Below are positions 29,894 through 39,570 of a stretch of 64,000 nucleotides of DNA, one piece after another; within the stretch, counting starts at the first letter, position 1, and every line of letters starts with the position of its first letter. The position numbers and the translations under genes are program-made. Origin of the DNA: Taibaiella sp. Lineage in GTDB: Bacteria > Bacteroidota > Bacteroidia > Chitinophagales > Chitinophagaceae. The DNA is taken from positions 1 to 64,000 of the forward strand of contig JAHHDV010000004.1 of NCBI GenBank assembly GCA_019739295.1, written 5' to 3'. The notes beneath the pieces were generated by a model, which was not told the origin of the DNA, made no database searches, and saw only the letters and a program-made list of their open reading frames with translations.

Positions 29894-30859
29894 TTACCTG
29901 AGCCGGTGCTTTAATAAATAAGCCCTGCAGTCCCTGATGGCCTGGTCCAGGAATGAGCCGGTTACACCCAGATGAGCTTTTGCCTTTTGATGGTCATAAT
30001 AATTTTCAGTACTCAGTATTTTCATATTTATACCGGATAAGCTGGTTTTGATATGAACAGCTCTCAAGATATTGCCTACCTTACCCAACACCGTCAACAG
30101 AAACCCAGGTATAAGAATGAATATCTTGGGTTTCCCGTCAATTTCCCGGACCCGCCTGAAAAACTCCCTGTAAGATAAATTTTCTCCCGCTATTACGTAC
30201 CTTTCTCCCGGGTGGCCGCTATGGAAGCTGTTCACAACAGCGTGTACCACGTCCTTGACAGGAACAAAATTCTTTCCGCCGGGAGGATAAAATATAACCC
30301 TGTTCCTCAGATAATAAAGGATGACGCTACCCGAACTCGGCTTAGCATCCCATCCCCCGATCATGAATGTCGGGTTCAATATCTTTACTTCTATGCCCGA
30401 CGCATGGTCCATAAGGTATTCCTCTGCTTTTCGCTTGCTTTGAGCATAAAAAAGCCTGGTAAAGGGATACCTGAAAGGAGCAGATTCATTGCCCAACCGG
30501 GAAAGGGAACCATGACCTACTGTGTTGGCTGTACTTATAAAAACAAACTTGGGTATTTTATTTTTCCTGGCTTTCTCAAAAATGGAGACCGTGCCTTCAT
30601 AATTCACTTTTTCATATTCAGCATAGGTGTAAAGCCGGGTTGATGTTTCAGCAGCAATGTGTATGATCATATCCATCCCTTCCAGGCAGAAGTCATCATC
30701 CAGCTCACCTCGTATGAGCTGAAGCCGGTCAGCATGCGGCCCGGTATAGTTCCCGGGATTTCTGGCCAGACCGGTAATATGATATCCCTGTTCCAAAAGC
30801 TCAATGGCCAGGTTGGTTCCCAGTAGGCCGGTTATCCCGGTGACAAAAACACGTTTCAT
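29894..30859 (-). CDS. NAD-dependent epimerase/dehydratase (extended SDR)
   Basis: The 321-residue protein has an N-terminal Rossmann motif TGITGLLGTNLA and the active-site YAQSKRKAEEYL. Extended SDRs of this kind act on nucleotide sugars, flavonoid-like ketones or sterols; the FVFISTANTVGHG and KILNPTFMIGG motifs place it among dihydroflavonol-reductase-like members rather than sugar epimerases. It overlaps the upstream SDR gene by 4 bp, so the two are translated together and probably share a pathway. Substrate unknown. Confidence 0.83.
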   Translation of the reverse strand: MKRVFVTGITGLLGTNLAIELLEQGYHITGLARNPGNYTGPHADRLQLIRGELDDDFCLEGMDMIIHIAAETSTRLYTYAEYEKVNYEGTVSIFEKARKNKIPKFVFISTANTVGHGSLSRLGNESAPFRYPFTRLFYAQSKRKAEEYLMDHASGIEVKILNPTFMIGGWDAKPSSGSVILYYLRNRVIFYPPGGKNFVPVKDVVHAVVNSFHSGHPGERYVIAGENLSYREFFRRVREIDGKPKIFILIPGFLLTVLGKVGNILRAVHIKTSLSGINMKILSTENYYDHQKAKAHLGVTGSFLDQAIRDCRAYLLKHRLR

Positions 30860-31641
30860 GATGACAGGTTCAATTCTTTCTTTACCTTACCGGTAAGCAC
30901 CGGTAATTTTATCCAGATAGGAAGCAGCTTTAACAGGAGCCAGCTAAAGTGATTCACCATAATAACGGTGTCTTTCCTGTAGAGCTGCCGGATACAGTAC
31001 CTGGCTACCCTGTCCGGGTTCAAAGATGTAATTTTTGCAAAGAAGCCCTGGCCTTCTATCCTTTTCCTGATACCGGGATTGGTCATCATAGGTCCGGGAT
31101 GAACGACACTTACGAATACATTTGTTCCCTTTAACTCCTGGTAGAGTCCCCTGGAAAACGAATGAACGAATGCTTTAGATGCAGGATACACAGTCTTATA
31201 TCCTATGGGCGTGAATGCAGCCAGGCTGGAGACATTTAATATATAAGACTGCTTCTGACATTTAAGATTGGAGAGCAGCTGATGTGTCAGTAAGGTAGTA
31301 GCCAGGACATTCAGCTCAATGATCTGCTCAATATAAGCCGAGGGAGCTTCTTCGAATCTGCGCGTACCGCCGGTCCCGGCATTATTGATCAGTGTATTGA
31401 CTTTAAAGTTCCGGTTGATCCATGCACATACCTGAAGTATATTTTTGCGAACAGACAAATCTGTCTCGTAATACACTGCAGAAACATTATAGTTTTCTTT
31501 TATTTGAAAACACAGGTCTGGCAATCCTTCATTGGGCAAACTAATGAGGATAACATTTACTTTATTGCTGGCTAACTCGAGCGCAAAGGATTTACCCAAA
31601 CCCTGGCTGGCGCCGGTAATCACCGAATAGGTCTCACCCAT
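30856..31641 (-). CDS. Short-chain dehydrogenase/reductase
   Basis: A 261-residue classical SDR: TGASQGLGKSFALELA (cofactor), NNAGTG, and YPASKAFVHSFSRGL with catalytic Tyr and Lys. The C-terminal third has a hydrophobic stretch (WLLLKLLPIWIKLPVL) like SDRs that associate with membranes or act on lipids. It is coupled to the epimerase-like gene downstream by a 4-bp overlap. Confidence 0.85.
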   Translation of the reverse strand: MGETYSVITGASQGLGKSFALELASNKVNVILISLPNEGLPDLCFQIKENYNVSAVYYETDLSVRKNILQVCAWINRNFKVNTLINNAGTGGTRRFEEAPSAYIEQIIELNVLATTLLTHQLLSNLKCQKQSYILNVSSLAAFTPIGYKTVYPASKAFVHSFSRGLYQELKGTNVFVSVVHPGPMMTNPGIRKRIEGQGFFAKITSLNPDRVARYCIRQLYRKDTVIMVNHFSWLLLKLLPIWIKLPVLTGKVKKELNLSS

Positions 31642-31901
31642 TTTTAAAAATTTGTATTTGACCTGGCAAAATTACCGGGAGATCTCCGGTGATCGGTCTT
31701 AACTTATAGATGAGAACAACAATTCCTGTTTGACTTTAAATATATACTATCCAAGTAGTTATGCTTTCAAACTTATGAATCCGAACACCTAAATCAATAT
31801 GGTACGTACCCTGGGATAACTTCGCGCTGCCTAAGAACCAGGCCGTCATCCTTTTCACTATTCGAAAATGCCGGCCATCTGACCATCCCGGATCCGGTGG
31901 T

Positions 31902-33011
31902 TCACAACATTTCATCTTCCCGGACCCTGTTATTTCTGTATCCGGTGGGTGTGAGCGCAGTTAATTTCTTAAAAGTAGTATTGAAAGATGTCTTGGAATT
32001 AAAACCTGCCTCAAAACCGATTGCCAGCATATTCAGGTGATCATATGCTGGATTCCGCAAAAGCTCTTCGGCTTTTTTCACCCTGTATTTATTGACAAAC
32101 TGATAAAAGTTCTCATCAAATCCTTTATTGATCACATAAGATAACTGATGACCGGATATTCCGACGAACGCTGACAGCTTGACCAGGTTCAGCTCGCTGT
32201 CCAGGTATGGCTGGTCTGTCTCCATGATGTGCAATAACCGTGATTTATATATACTTATTTCATCCTCACTCATTAATTTCCCCCTCGATTCATCCCGGAT
32301 TTCTTCTATGATCATCTTTTCATGTTCCGGATTTGCGGAAGAAAATTCACGGGGATAAATTTCTTTTTGCCTGATGGAATAATAGGCTACCAGGTATACC
32401 ACTATTAAAAAAAATGTATTGATATAGATATTTAAAGATGAAGCAGGATTCAATACATTATAGATGATGATGATCACGGCAGAAGCAATAAAGGAATAAA
32501 TGATGTATTTGATCCATTTCAGGTCAATGTTCTCCTTATTGGATGAAAATTCCTCTATGTTCTTCTGGTGTTTCAGGATGTTTAAATATGCCAAAACCGT
32601 ATATAACAAAGCATGGAATAAAAAAAGGAAGATGTATAAAACACCGAACAGATCTGCCTGTATCCGGGCCTTTAATAAAAGCAGGATGAAGAACAGAGCG
32701 GGTAGTATCCATATCTTCAGGTGTCTGGCCGAAAATTTAAAATAAGGATCGGTATAATTTAATATACTGATATAAAACGGGATGGGAACCAGGAACTGGA
32801 TAAACCTGAATATCCTCACACCCATGTTATCCAGACCCCAGTCTGAATGAAGCAACAATTCGTCCAGCCAGAATGTGCTCCAGAGAAATGCAAATACTCC
32901 AAAATACCTGTTGGCCCGCTTATTGACTCCTATTACATTGGTTAATTTTAAAAATGACAATAATACCAATCCTCCTATTATAAATGTGGTTATTATCCTA
33001 TCCAGGTCCAT
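31902..33011 (-). CDS. AraC-family regulator with N-terminal membrane sensor
   Basis: About 210 N-terminal residues form some seven hydrophobic helices (IITTFIIGGLVLLSFLKL, WILPALFFILLLL, FFLIVVYLVAYYSI). The C-terminus is an AraC double HTH (LSAFVGISGHQLSYVIN and LAIGFEAGFNSKTSFNTTFKK). Membrane-bound AraC regulators of this design are frequent in Bacteroidota. It is divergent from the beta-lactamase gene across 180 bp, so control of that gene is possible but untested. Confidence 0.9.
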   Translation of the reverse strand: MDLDRIITTFIIGGLVLLSFLKLTNVIGVNKRANRYFGVFAFLWSTFWLDELLLHSDWGLDNMGVRIFRFIQFLVPIPFYISILNYTDPYFKFSARHLKIWILPALFFILLLLKARIQADLFGVLYIFLFLFHALLYTVLAYLNILKHQKNIEEFSSNKENIDLKWIKYIIYSFIASAVIIIIYNVLNPASSLNIYINTFFLIVVYLVAYYSIRQKEIYPREFSSANPEHEKMIIEEIRDESRGKLMSEDEISIYKSRLLHIMETDQPYLDSELNLVKLSAFVGISGHQLSYVINKGFDENFYQFVNKYRVKKAEELLRNPAYDHLNMLAIGFEAGFNSKTSFNTTFKKLTALTPTGYRNNRVREDEML

Positions 33012-33189
33012 AAGTGCAGATTTATTATTCCGGCCTGCTAAGATAACTCAATTCGATTTCCGTATATTGCTTATAGCAACGAATATTATGCTCCGGACTA
33101 CCTGAACATCATCATTTTTTATTCCTTTCAAAATAAAATGCAACTGACTTTATCGTACGTATCAGCTTTTCCTTACTTTTATTCTGGCT

Positions 33190-34110
33190 ATGAAAAAATT
33201 ATTGTATGTCACCCTGCTGCTTACCCTGATCTCATGCAGCGAAAACACAGAAAAGAGATCTGCTGCTACCGGTCCGGATCAAAAGATCCGGGAATTCTGT
33301 TCCCCTTACCAGGCGCAGGTCGGTGTAGCTGTTATCGGGCCGGACTTGAAGGATACTTTCCTATGGAATGGGAACGAGCACTTTCCTATGCAGAGCGTAT
33401 TCAAGTTCCATATTGTGGCCACTATGCTGCATGCTATTGACCAGGAGCGGTTCACTATGGACCAGTATGTAGTTTTTAAGCCGGCGGATCTGCTGGAACA
33501 TACCTGGAGCCCACTGAACGAAAAGTACAACCCGGGAGACAGTGCCACCTTGAAAGAAATTATGGAGTATACTGTTTCCCTGAGTGATAACAACGGATGT
33601 GATATCCTGTTGCGTATGCTTGGTGGAACACAGGCCGTGCAAGCCTTCATCAATAGTATCGGCATCCGGGATTTTGCTATCAATACAAATGAAGAACAGA
33701 TGCACAGGGACAGCCTGGCACAGTTCACCAACTGGACCACTCCCCTTGCTGCTACCCGGGCTTTGATACGCCTGTATCATAACGACCCTTCGGTTTTAGA
33801 CTCTGCCGGTCATCGTTTTCTCTGGGATGTAATGTTTGCAACCAGCACCGGGCAGCAAAGGCTCAAAGGCAAACTCCCGGCCGGGACCCGGGTAGCACAC
33901 AAAACAGGGAGCTCAGGCAGGAACGGCGCAGGTATCGTAGATGCGGCCAATGATATCGGGGTGGTCATCCTGGCTGACGGCAAGCCTGTATTTATATCTG
34001 TCCTGGTCAGTGCTTCCCGGGAATCGGATTCTACTAATGATCATATCATATCCGGTATCTCGGAAATAATATGGGACCACTATACTTCATCCGTTTCAGA
34101 TCAGGAATAG
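33190..34110 (+). CDS. Class A beta-lactamase, subclass A2-like
   Basis: All class A active-site motifs are present in 306 residues: SVFK (catalytic Ser at about residue 69), SDNNG, the omega-loop Glu in NTNEEQMHRD, and HKTGSSG. The SVFK tetrad, the EEQMH loop and the length fit the A2 group (CfxA, PER, CME), common in Bacteroidota. The N-terminus LLTLISCSE is a lipobox, so the enzyme is probably a lipoprotein. It hydrolyses beta-lactams in the periplasm; the spectrum (A2 enzymes are often cephalosporinases) is inferred. The chromosomal context shows no mobile element next to it. Confidence 0.92.
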   Translation: MKKLLYVTLLLTLISCSENTEKRSAATGPDQKIREFCSPYQAQVGVAVIGPDLKDTFLWNGNEHFPMQSVFKFHIVATMLHAIDQERFTMDQYVVFKPADLLEHTWSPLNEKYNPGDSATLKEIMEYTVSLSDNNGCDILLRMLGGTQAVQAFINSIGIRDFAINTNEEQMHRDSLAQFTNWTTPLAATRALIRLYHNDPSVLDSAGHRFLWDVMFATSTGQQRLKGKLPAGTRVAHKTGSSGRNGAGIVDAANDIGVVILADGKPVFISVLVSASRESDSTNDHIISGISEIIWDHYTSSVSDQE

Positions 34111-34150
34111 GTCTGCGACCCGATCCTCCGGTCGACAAAAAAACAAATCG

Positions 34151-34158
34151 TAATTTAG
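34151..34158 (+). promoter_or_regulatory. Promoter -7-like element before recJ
   Basis: TAATTTAG, one mismatch from TAnnTTTG, lies 22 bases upstream of the recJ ATG at 34180. A good -33 element is not visible. Confidence 0.3.
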
Positions 34159-34179
34159 CGGAGAGAAATATGCAGCAAT

Positions 34180-35892
34180 ATGGGAGTGAATAAAAAATGG
34201 ATTATTGCAGAGGCTGAAGAGAAAAAGGTGCTTCACCTACAGAAGGAGTTGAACATTCATCCTGTATTGTGCCGTGTGCTCGTTTCCAGGGGGATCGAAA
34301 CCTTTGATCAGGCCAAAGGCTTCTTCAGGCCTGATCCCGGTATGCTGCATGATCCGTTCCTGATGAAAGGTATGGGGGAAGCTGTAAGCAGGATCACCAG
34401 CGCCCTGGAAAAAAAGGAAAAAATCCGCATATACGGGGACTATGATGTGGACGGGACCACCGCCGTGGCTGTCATGTATAATTTCCTGTCCCGTTTTATC
34501 GATCCTGAGCTGATCAGCTATTATATACCTAACAGGTATACCGAAGGTTACGGGCTTTCTTCCAGAGGAATAGCCCATGCCCTTCAGGCAGGATGCAACC
34601 TGATGATCGTACTCGATTGTGGCATACGCTCTGTGGAGCTGGTGGACGAAGCGAATCAGCTGGGGATAGATGTGATCATCTGTGATCATCATCTACCTGG
34701 CGAAACCTTACCACCTGCTGTTGCCATCCTTAACCCGAAACAAACCCATTGTCCTTACCCTTTTAAGGAATTAAGCGGGTGCGGGATCGGGTTCAAATTG
34801 ATTACAGCCCTGGCCCGGGCCTGGGATATCCCTGACCAGGATCTTCCCTATACCTTCCTGGACCTGGTCGCTGCCAGCATTGCTTCGGACATTGTGCCCA
34901 TTACCGGGGAAAACAGGGTGCTGGCTTACTACGGATTGAGAAAAGTAAATGAGCACCCTTCTGCTGCCATTCGTATCCTCAAGGAGGTATCGGGTATCCG
35001 GGGCAAAATGAACATAGCGAACCTGGTCTTCTTTATCGGCCCTAAAATCAACGCGGCCGGCAGGATGAACGATGCTGCAAAAGTGGTCAAACTGTTTACT
35101 GAGCATAACCCCGAGCATATCTACAAAATAGCACAGGAACTCAATGCGGACAATAAAGAACGCATTACTTTCGACAAAAACACAACCATGGAAGCACTCG
35201 CTATGATGGAAGACAATGCCTGGCAAAATAAAAAAAGCATTGTACTCCATCACGAGCAGTGGCATAAAGGTGTGGTTGGTATCGTAGCATCCCGGATACT
35301 GGAGCATCATTACAAACCTACCATTATATTGACTACGTCCAATGGTAAAATAACAGGCTCTGCCAGATCAGTTCATGGATTCGATATCCATAGTGCGATC
35401 AGCGCCTGTGCCGATCTGCTGGAGCATTACGGAGGCCATCAGTTTGCCGCAGGAGTAACGATGCCTGTTGAGAACCTGGCCAGGTTCCGGGAGACCTTCG
35501 AGCGTGTCGTCTCGGAATCCATCGCACCCGAATCCCTGTCCCCGTTTCTGCATATTGATGCCGAGCTACCGCTTTCGGGCATCCACCTTTCCCTGCTGAG
35601 GATCATCGAGCAGTTCGAACCCTGCGGCCCTATGAATATGGCCCCTGTTTTTGTAAGCAGAGGTGTCCGGGACAATGGTAATTCCAGGATCGTAAAGCAG
35701 GAACATCTTCAACTGCATCTTCAGCAAAATGGTACAAGTATGAAAGGCATTGCATTCCGTATGGCTGAATGGCTGCCTTATCTGCAATCCGGCAATGCCA
35801 TAGATATTGCATATCATATCGAACGCAATGAATGGAACGGGAATGTCGCAGCAGAGCTCAGGGTAATAGATATCAAGAAATCCATAGCCTGA
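34180..35892 (+). CDS. recJ: Single-stranded-DNA-specific exonuclease RecJ
   Basis: The 570-residue protein shows the DHH phosphoesterase motifs YGDYDVDGTTA and ICDHHLPG, then KINAAGRMNDA, and the DHHA1 motifs HHEQWHKGVVGIVASR and GGHQFAAG. RecJ degrades 5'-ended single-stranded DNA in recombination and mismatch or base-excision repair. Length is normal and the frame intact. It is a monocistronic-looking plus-strand gene. Confidence 0.95.
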   Translation: MGVNKKWIIAEAEEKKVLHLQKELNIHPVLCRVLVSRGIETFDQAKGFFRPDPGMLHDPFLMKGMGEAVSRITSALEKKEKIRIYGDYDVDGTTAVAVMYNFLSRFIDPELISYYIPNRYTEGYGLSSRGIAHALQAGCNLMIVLDCGIRSVELVDEANQLGIDVIICDHHLPGETLPPAVAILNPKQTHCPYPFKELSGCGIGFKLITALARAWDIPDQDLPYTFLDLVAASIASDIVPITGENRVLAYYGLRKVNEHPSAAIRILKEVSGIRGKMNIANLVFFIGPKINAAGRMNDAAKVVKLFTEHNPEHIYKIAQELNADNKERITFDKNTTMEALAMMEDNAWQNKKSIVLHHEQWHKGVVGIVASRILEHHYKPTIILTTSNGKITGSARSVHGFDIHSAISACADLLEHYGGHQFAAGVTMPVENLARFRETFERVVSESIAPESLSPFLHIDAELPLSGIHLSLLRIIEQFEPCGPMNMAPVFVSRGVRDNGNSRIVKQEHLQLHLQQNGTSMKGIAFRMAEWLPYLQSGNAIDIAYHIERNEWNGNVAAELRVIDIKKSIA

Positions 35893-36124
35893 CCGTAAAG
35901 CAATGGAAGGACCCGGTGGAAGTAAACGATTACCTGAAGATGGTCCGGCGAATGTTCAATATTATCCGGTCTAAGCATTTCATACATACTCAAATATGTT
36001 CGCTTCTGAGGCTTGGGGAAGTCATGGAATATCCTTCTTTCTTGTGAAAATATTGAAGTGCCCCGTCAGCCCCTCCGGGAATACTATCCGTTTTGGCTTA
36101 AACTAAATTGATATTATCGTGAAA

Positions 36125-36155
36125 TTTGGCTCATATTTTATTTTATGCTAATTTA
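36125..36155 (+). promoter_or_regulatory. Bacteroidota-type promoter before the LamG protein gene
   Basis: TTTG (36125-36128) and TAATTTA (36149-36155) are 20 bases apart, close to the -33/-7 consensus, and lie 18 bases before the ATG at 36173. Confidence 0.45.
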
Positions 36156-36172
36156 CATCTATATTGTCATAG

Positions 36173-37177
36173 ATGAATAGGCTCTTTCTCCTGCTTTCCG
36201 TTATCTTTTCAGGAAGTGCTTTCCTTAATGCCCAAGTCATATCTTCCGGGCTGTATGCATATTATCCTTTCAACGGTAATGCGGAGGATGAAGGTCCCAA
36301 TAGCTTTGATGGTGTAGTAGGTACCGCGACATTGACCTATGATAGGTTTGAAAATGCAAATGCCGCCTATTATTTCGATACAGCCATAACGGATATCATT
36401 ACTATGGATTTGCCATATTCATACGATAGTTTTTCAGTATGCTTTTGGATAAATCCCGGTACATGGGGAAGGGACCCATATCATGTACCGCTGCCATTTG
36501 ACTGGAGAAATACTTCATCTCCGAAGCCCTTATTAGAGTTTCACTTGGATAACACCATGAGTATCTATGCTAATCTCAGGGATAGCGATAACAGCTCCGG
36601 GGGGATGATATTGACAGCGGATAGTATTGCAACCAAAACTACCTGGCTCCATATTGCTTATGTGTTTAAAGCCCCTATGATGTATCTATATATCAATGCT
36701 GCTCTGGAAGATTCCATGGCATATGCTATGGCTCCCAACTGGGAGTTCAATAAACTATCCCTGGGACTCAACTATTGGTATCTCCTTAATCCGTCCTGGA
36801 ATACAAAGTATGAAGGGGACATAGATGACATTTATATATTTAACAGACCCCTTACATCTCTGGAAGTGGATACGATATATAATGAAACGCCGGCTCCTTC
36901 TTCGGTTCATATCGTAGATATAAATAGTAATTCAATATCTGTTTATCCCAATCCTAATGATAGAAACTTCACGTTGGATCTTGCTAAGCTGGGTGCGGCT
37001 GGTACTTTTGCCTTAAGTATTATTGATATAAAGGGTAATATAGTATACGAACAGGCCATTAAGGATACCAAAGAGCCGGTCGCGCTTCCCGGTAGCATTG
37101 TATCCGGTAATTATATCTTACATATAATCAGTAAGGACAAAAAAGTCGTGGTAGCCAAAAGAATCGTAGTACGATGA
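36173..37177 (+). CDS. LamG-domain secreted protein with T9SS sorting domain
   Basis: A signal peptide (LFLLLSVIFSGSAFLNAQ) precedes a concanavalin-like LamG_3 domain (residues ~25-240; AYYPFNGNAEDEGPNSFDG, GDIDDIYIFNRPLTSLEV) and a type A sorting domain (VYPNPNDRNFTLDL to KRIVVR). LamG domains bind carbohydrate or protein ligands. The protein should be exported by T9SS and attached to or released from the surface. Its ligand is unknown. Confidence 0.88.
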   Translation: MNRLFLLLSVIFSGSAFLNAQVISSGLYAYYPFNGNAEDEGPNSFDGVVGTATLTYDRFENANAAYYFDTAITDIITMDLPYSYDSFSVCFWINPGTWGRDPYHVPLPFDWRNTSSPKPLLEFHLDNTMSIYANLRDSDNSSGGMILTADSIATKTTWLHIAYVFKAPMMYLYINAALEDSMAYAMAPNWEFNKLSLGLNYWYLLNPSWNTKYEGDIDDIYIFNRPLTSLEVDTIYNETPAPSSVHIVDINSNSISVYPNPNDRNFTLDLAKLGAAGTFALSIIDIKGNIVYEQAIKDTKEPVALPGSIVSGNYILHIISKDKKVVVAKRIVVR

Positions 37178-37429
37178 TCCGCTTACCTTTCCTTTACCTT
37201 CCGAGATGATGGCACCTGAGGAATCAAATGCGTATAAGAATTTAGCTAAGGTTATGTACCGTTAATTATTCCCATAAAGATTATCTGATTCTGTACCGAC
37301 GAATTTATTATCTTTTGTGCTCATATGGATGCAGTTAAAAGGATAATAACTACGCCCCGGAGCCTGTTATTGCTTCTATACCAGCATTCCCCCTGTGCAT
37401 CTTTCTTCCTGTAAGTATAGGGGAGAAGA

Positions 37430-38098
37430 TTACATATTCAGGTAGTTCATCAGCAGGTCATACCTGTCTTTGAGAAAATCTTTATAATCCATATCTCCAA
37501 ATGAAGCGACCAATTCATATTCATAGCGTTCGAAAGAAGAGATAAGACCACCTAATTCATTGCGGTCGATCTTTAGTGTGATCAGCAGCGCATTGGTACC
37601 ATCTTCCTGCATGATGCCTGAGCTGATGATCCTACATTCATTGCTCTCGCATATCCGTGCAATTTCCGCCATAGAATAATCTATAGGCAACCGGCGCAGC
37701 ACCAATATGGTACCGGGCAATGTAATAGCCATCATTTTGCTCACCACAGACAGGACATAGTCCCACTTGAAACAGCCTATGTATTTCATCTCATCATCCA
37801 GGACGGGCAGCACTTCCCATTCATTGGATGCAATCAGTTTAACAGCATCAAGGACATGTAAACGACCATTGATCCCGACCGCATTATCACGGATCATATC
37901 GCGACGTAGCTTCTGGTTATAGTCTGTTATTTTCTTCAAATCCTCTTCATACAATATCCCCAAAGCATGTTCCTGGTCCACCAGCACTATCTGATGCAGG
38001 TCTGCATCTTCCAATAGTTGCAAAGCATCCCGGACCGTATGCTCAAAACTGATAACGGGGATGTCTTTTTCTATAAGGTCCTTTGCGGTAATGACCAT
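37430..38098 (-). CDS. CBS-domain protein
   Basis: Two CBS motifs fill residues 1-125 (IPVISFEHTVRDALQLLED, AVGINGRLHVLDAVKLI), followed by an ACT-like C-terminal region (ISSGIMQEDGTNALLITLKI). CBS pairs bind adenosine nucleotides and regulate partner enzymes. It lies 15 bp downstream of an alpha/beta hydrolase gene on the same strand. The partner protein is not evident. Confidence 0.85.
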   Translation of the reverse strand: MVITAKDLIEKDIPVISFEHTVRDALQLLEDADLHQIVLVDQEHALGILYEEDLKKITDYNQKLRRDMIRDNAVGINGRLHVLDAVKLIASNEWEVLPVLDDEMKYIGCFKWDYVLSVVSKMMAITLPGTILVLRRLPIDYSMAEIARICESNECRIISSGIMQEDGTNALLITLKIDRNELGGLISSFERYEYELVASFGDMDYKDFLKDRYDLLMNYLNM

Positions 38099-38113
38099 TT
38101 GATAACTTATGAT

Positions 38114-38872
38114 TTATCCTGTGTGCTTACTCAGGAATGTACTTAATATCCGGTTAAATTCATCGGGCACTTCCATCATCGGGGCATGTCCGCATTTATC
38201 GATCCAGTGCAATTCGGAATTGGACATCAGGCGATGAAACTCTTCAGCTACCATCGGAGGCGTCACCGTATCGTTCTTTCCCCATATAAGACAGGTAGGG
38301 CAAGTGATCTGGTTGATCTCATCTCCGAGGTTATTGCGGATAGCAGATTTGGCCAATGCAATGATCTTGATCACTTTCAGCCTGTTGTTGGTGATGGAAT
38401 ACACTTCATCTACCAGCTCTTTGGTTGCAGTAGCCGGGTCATAAAATGTAAGCTCCGTCTTCTTCTTGATATAATCATAATCGCCTCTCTTGGGATATGT
38501 CTCGCCCATACCATTCTCGAACAGTCCTGAGCTGCCGGTCAGGGTAAGTGTCTTGACCCGATGCGGATTATTTAAAGTATATAATAACCCTACGTGACCA
38601 CCAAGGCTGTTGCCCAAAAGATGAACCTGTTCGAATGCTCTTGCTTCAATAAACTTCTGCACATATTTGGTTAGCGAACCTACACCCGTATCCAGTCCCA
38701 AATCGAATAAAGGAAGCATCGGTATGATCACTTTATGTGTGGCTTTAAAATGATTAAATAATTCCTGAAAATTACTTAAAGCACCAAATAAGCCATGAAG
38801 CAATATTAATGGTTCACCTTCCCCCTCCTCCAGGTATTTGAACTTACCAAGGCTTTTGATTTCAAACTCCAT
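38114..38872 (-). CDS. Alpha/beta hydrolase
   Basis: The 252-residue fold carries the oxyanion LLHGLFGAL, the nucleophile elbow LGNSLGGH (Ser), the acid near IWGKNDTVTPP, and the catalytic His in KCGHAPMMEVP. This resembles meta-cleavage-product hydrolases and related esterases; the substrate cannot be told. Probably co-transcribed with the CBS gene. Confidence 0.88.
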   Translation of the reverse strand: MEFEIKSLGKFKYLEEGEGEPLILLHGLFGALSNFQELFNHFKATHKVIIPMLPLFDLGLDTGVGSLTKYVQKFIEARAFEQVHLLGNSLGGHVGLLYTLNNPHRVKTLTLTGSSGLFENGMGETYPKRGDYDYIKKKTELTFYDPATATKELVDEVYSITNNRLKVIKIIALAKSAIRNNLGDEINQITCPTCLIWGKNDTVTPPMVAEEFHRLMSNSELHWIDKCGHAPMMEVPDEFNRILSTFLSKHTG

Positions 38873-39021
38873 ACAAACAAATGTTTAAATTTTTGTACCG
38901 CTAAGATATACTTTTACTTGGAGTAAAGATAAAAAAGTAAATAATTATTTCAAATAAATATATTGATGTAAGTTTTATTTATTATGGTAGTGCTCAAAGT
39001 GTCCCTGGAAGCTTATGCTCA

Positions 39022-39052
39022 TTTGTATTCTGATAAAATAATAGTAAATTTG
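39022..39052 (+). promoter_or_regulatory. Consensus Bacteroidota promoter
   Basis: TTTG (39022-39025) and TAAATTTG (39045-39052) are separated by 19 bases, matching the -33/-7 consensus exactly. The next ATG is at 39075. Confidence 0.6.
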
Positions 39053-39074
39053 GATGTAAAATTGTACTCCTTCC

Positions 39075-39500
39075 ATGATTTCGAAACTTATCCTCCTGTT
39101 ATCATTACCAGTAGTTTCCTGCACAGCTATCCGGGCGCAGGAGATCAAATATAACTGCGTGTACAGGACTTATTGCGAAGAAAATGTTTTCTCCGGCAGA
39201 CTGGACAATTGTGACGGGTACGATGAAGACAGTTATTTTATGCTTAGTGATGGCGGCAAAGAGATTATCCATTTTACGCAGGACCTGACCTCTATATACA
39301 GTGTTCATAATACCAAGTACTATCCCGGCACACGTACCTTATCCCTCCGGGTGACCAGTGATGCAGGTAATGATTATGAATATGTGATCGATGAAGCGCA
39401 TAAAAAAATAAAAGTTTATTTTTTGAATCATGAATCAGAAGGCCTGGTGGCAATTTTTACCATCGGGACAATAAATGAAAAAAACGAAGCATATGAATGA
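39075..39500 (+). CDS. Small exported protein of unknown function
   Basis: A 141-residue protein with a signal peptide (LILLLSLPVVSCTAIRAQ; the VVSC could also act as a lipobox). The mature part is beta-rich with a CDGYDEDSYF motif and no recognised family. A consensus promoter lies just upstream. It precedes the fatty-acid hydroxylase-like gene by 70 bp on the same strand. Confidence 0.65.
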   Translation: MISKLILLLSLPVVSCTAIRAQEIKYNCVYRTYCEENVFSGRLDNCDGYDEDSYFMLSDGGKEIIHFTQDLTSIYSVHNTKYYPGTRTLSLRVTSDAGNDYEYVIDEAHKKIKVYFLNHESEGLVAIFTIGTINEKNEAYE

Positions 39501-39570
39501 CCGGGACTCGGATGCAAAAGGGTAAATACAATTTTCATTTCAATTATGACACAGCAAGAATTAAATCATC

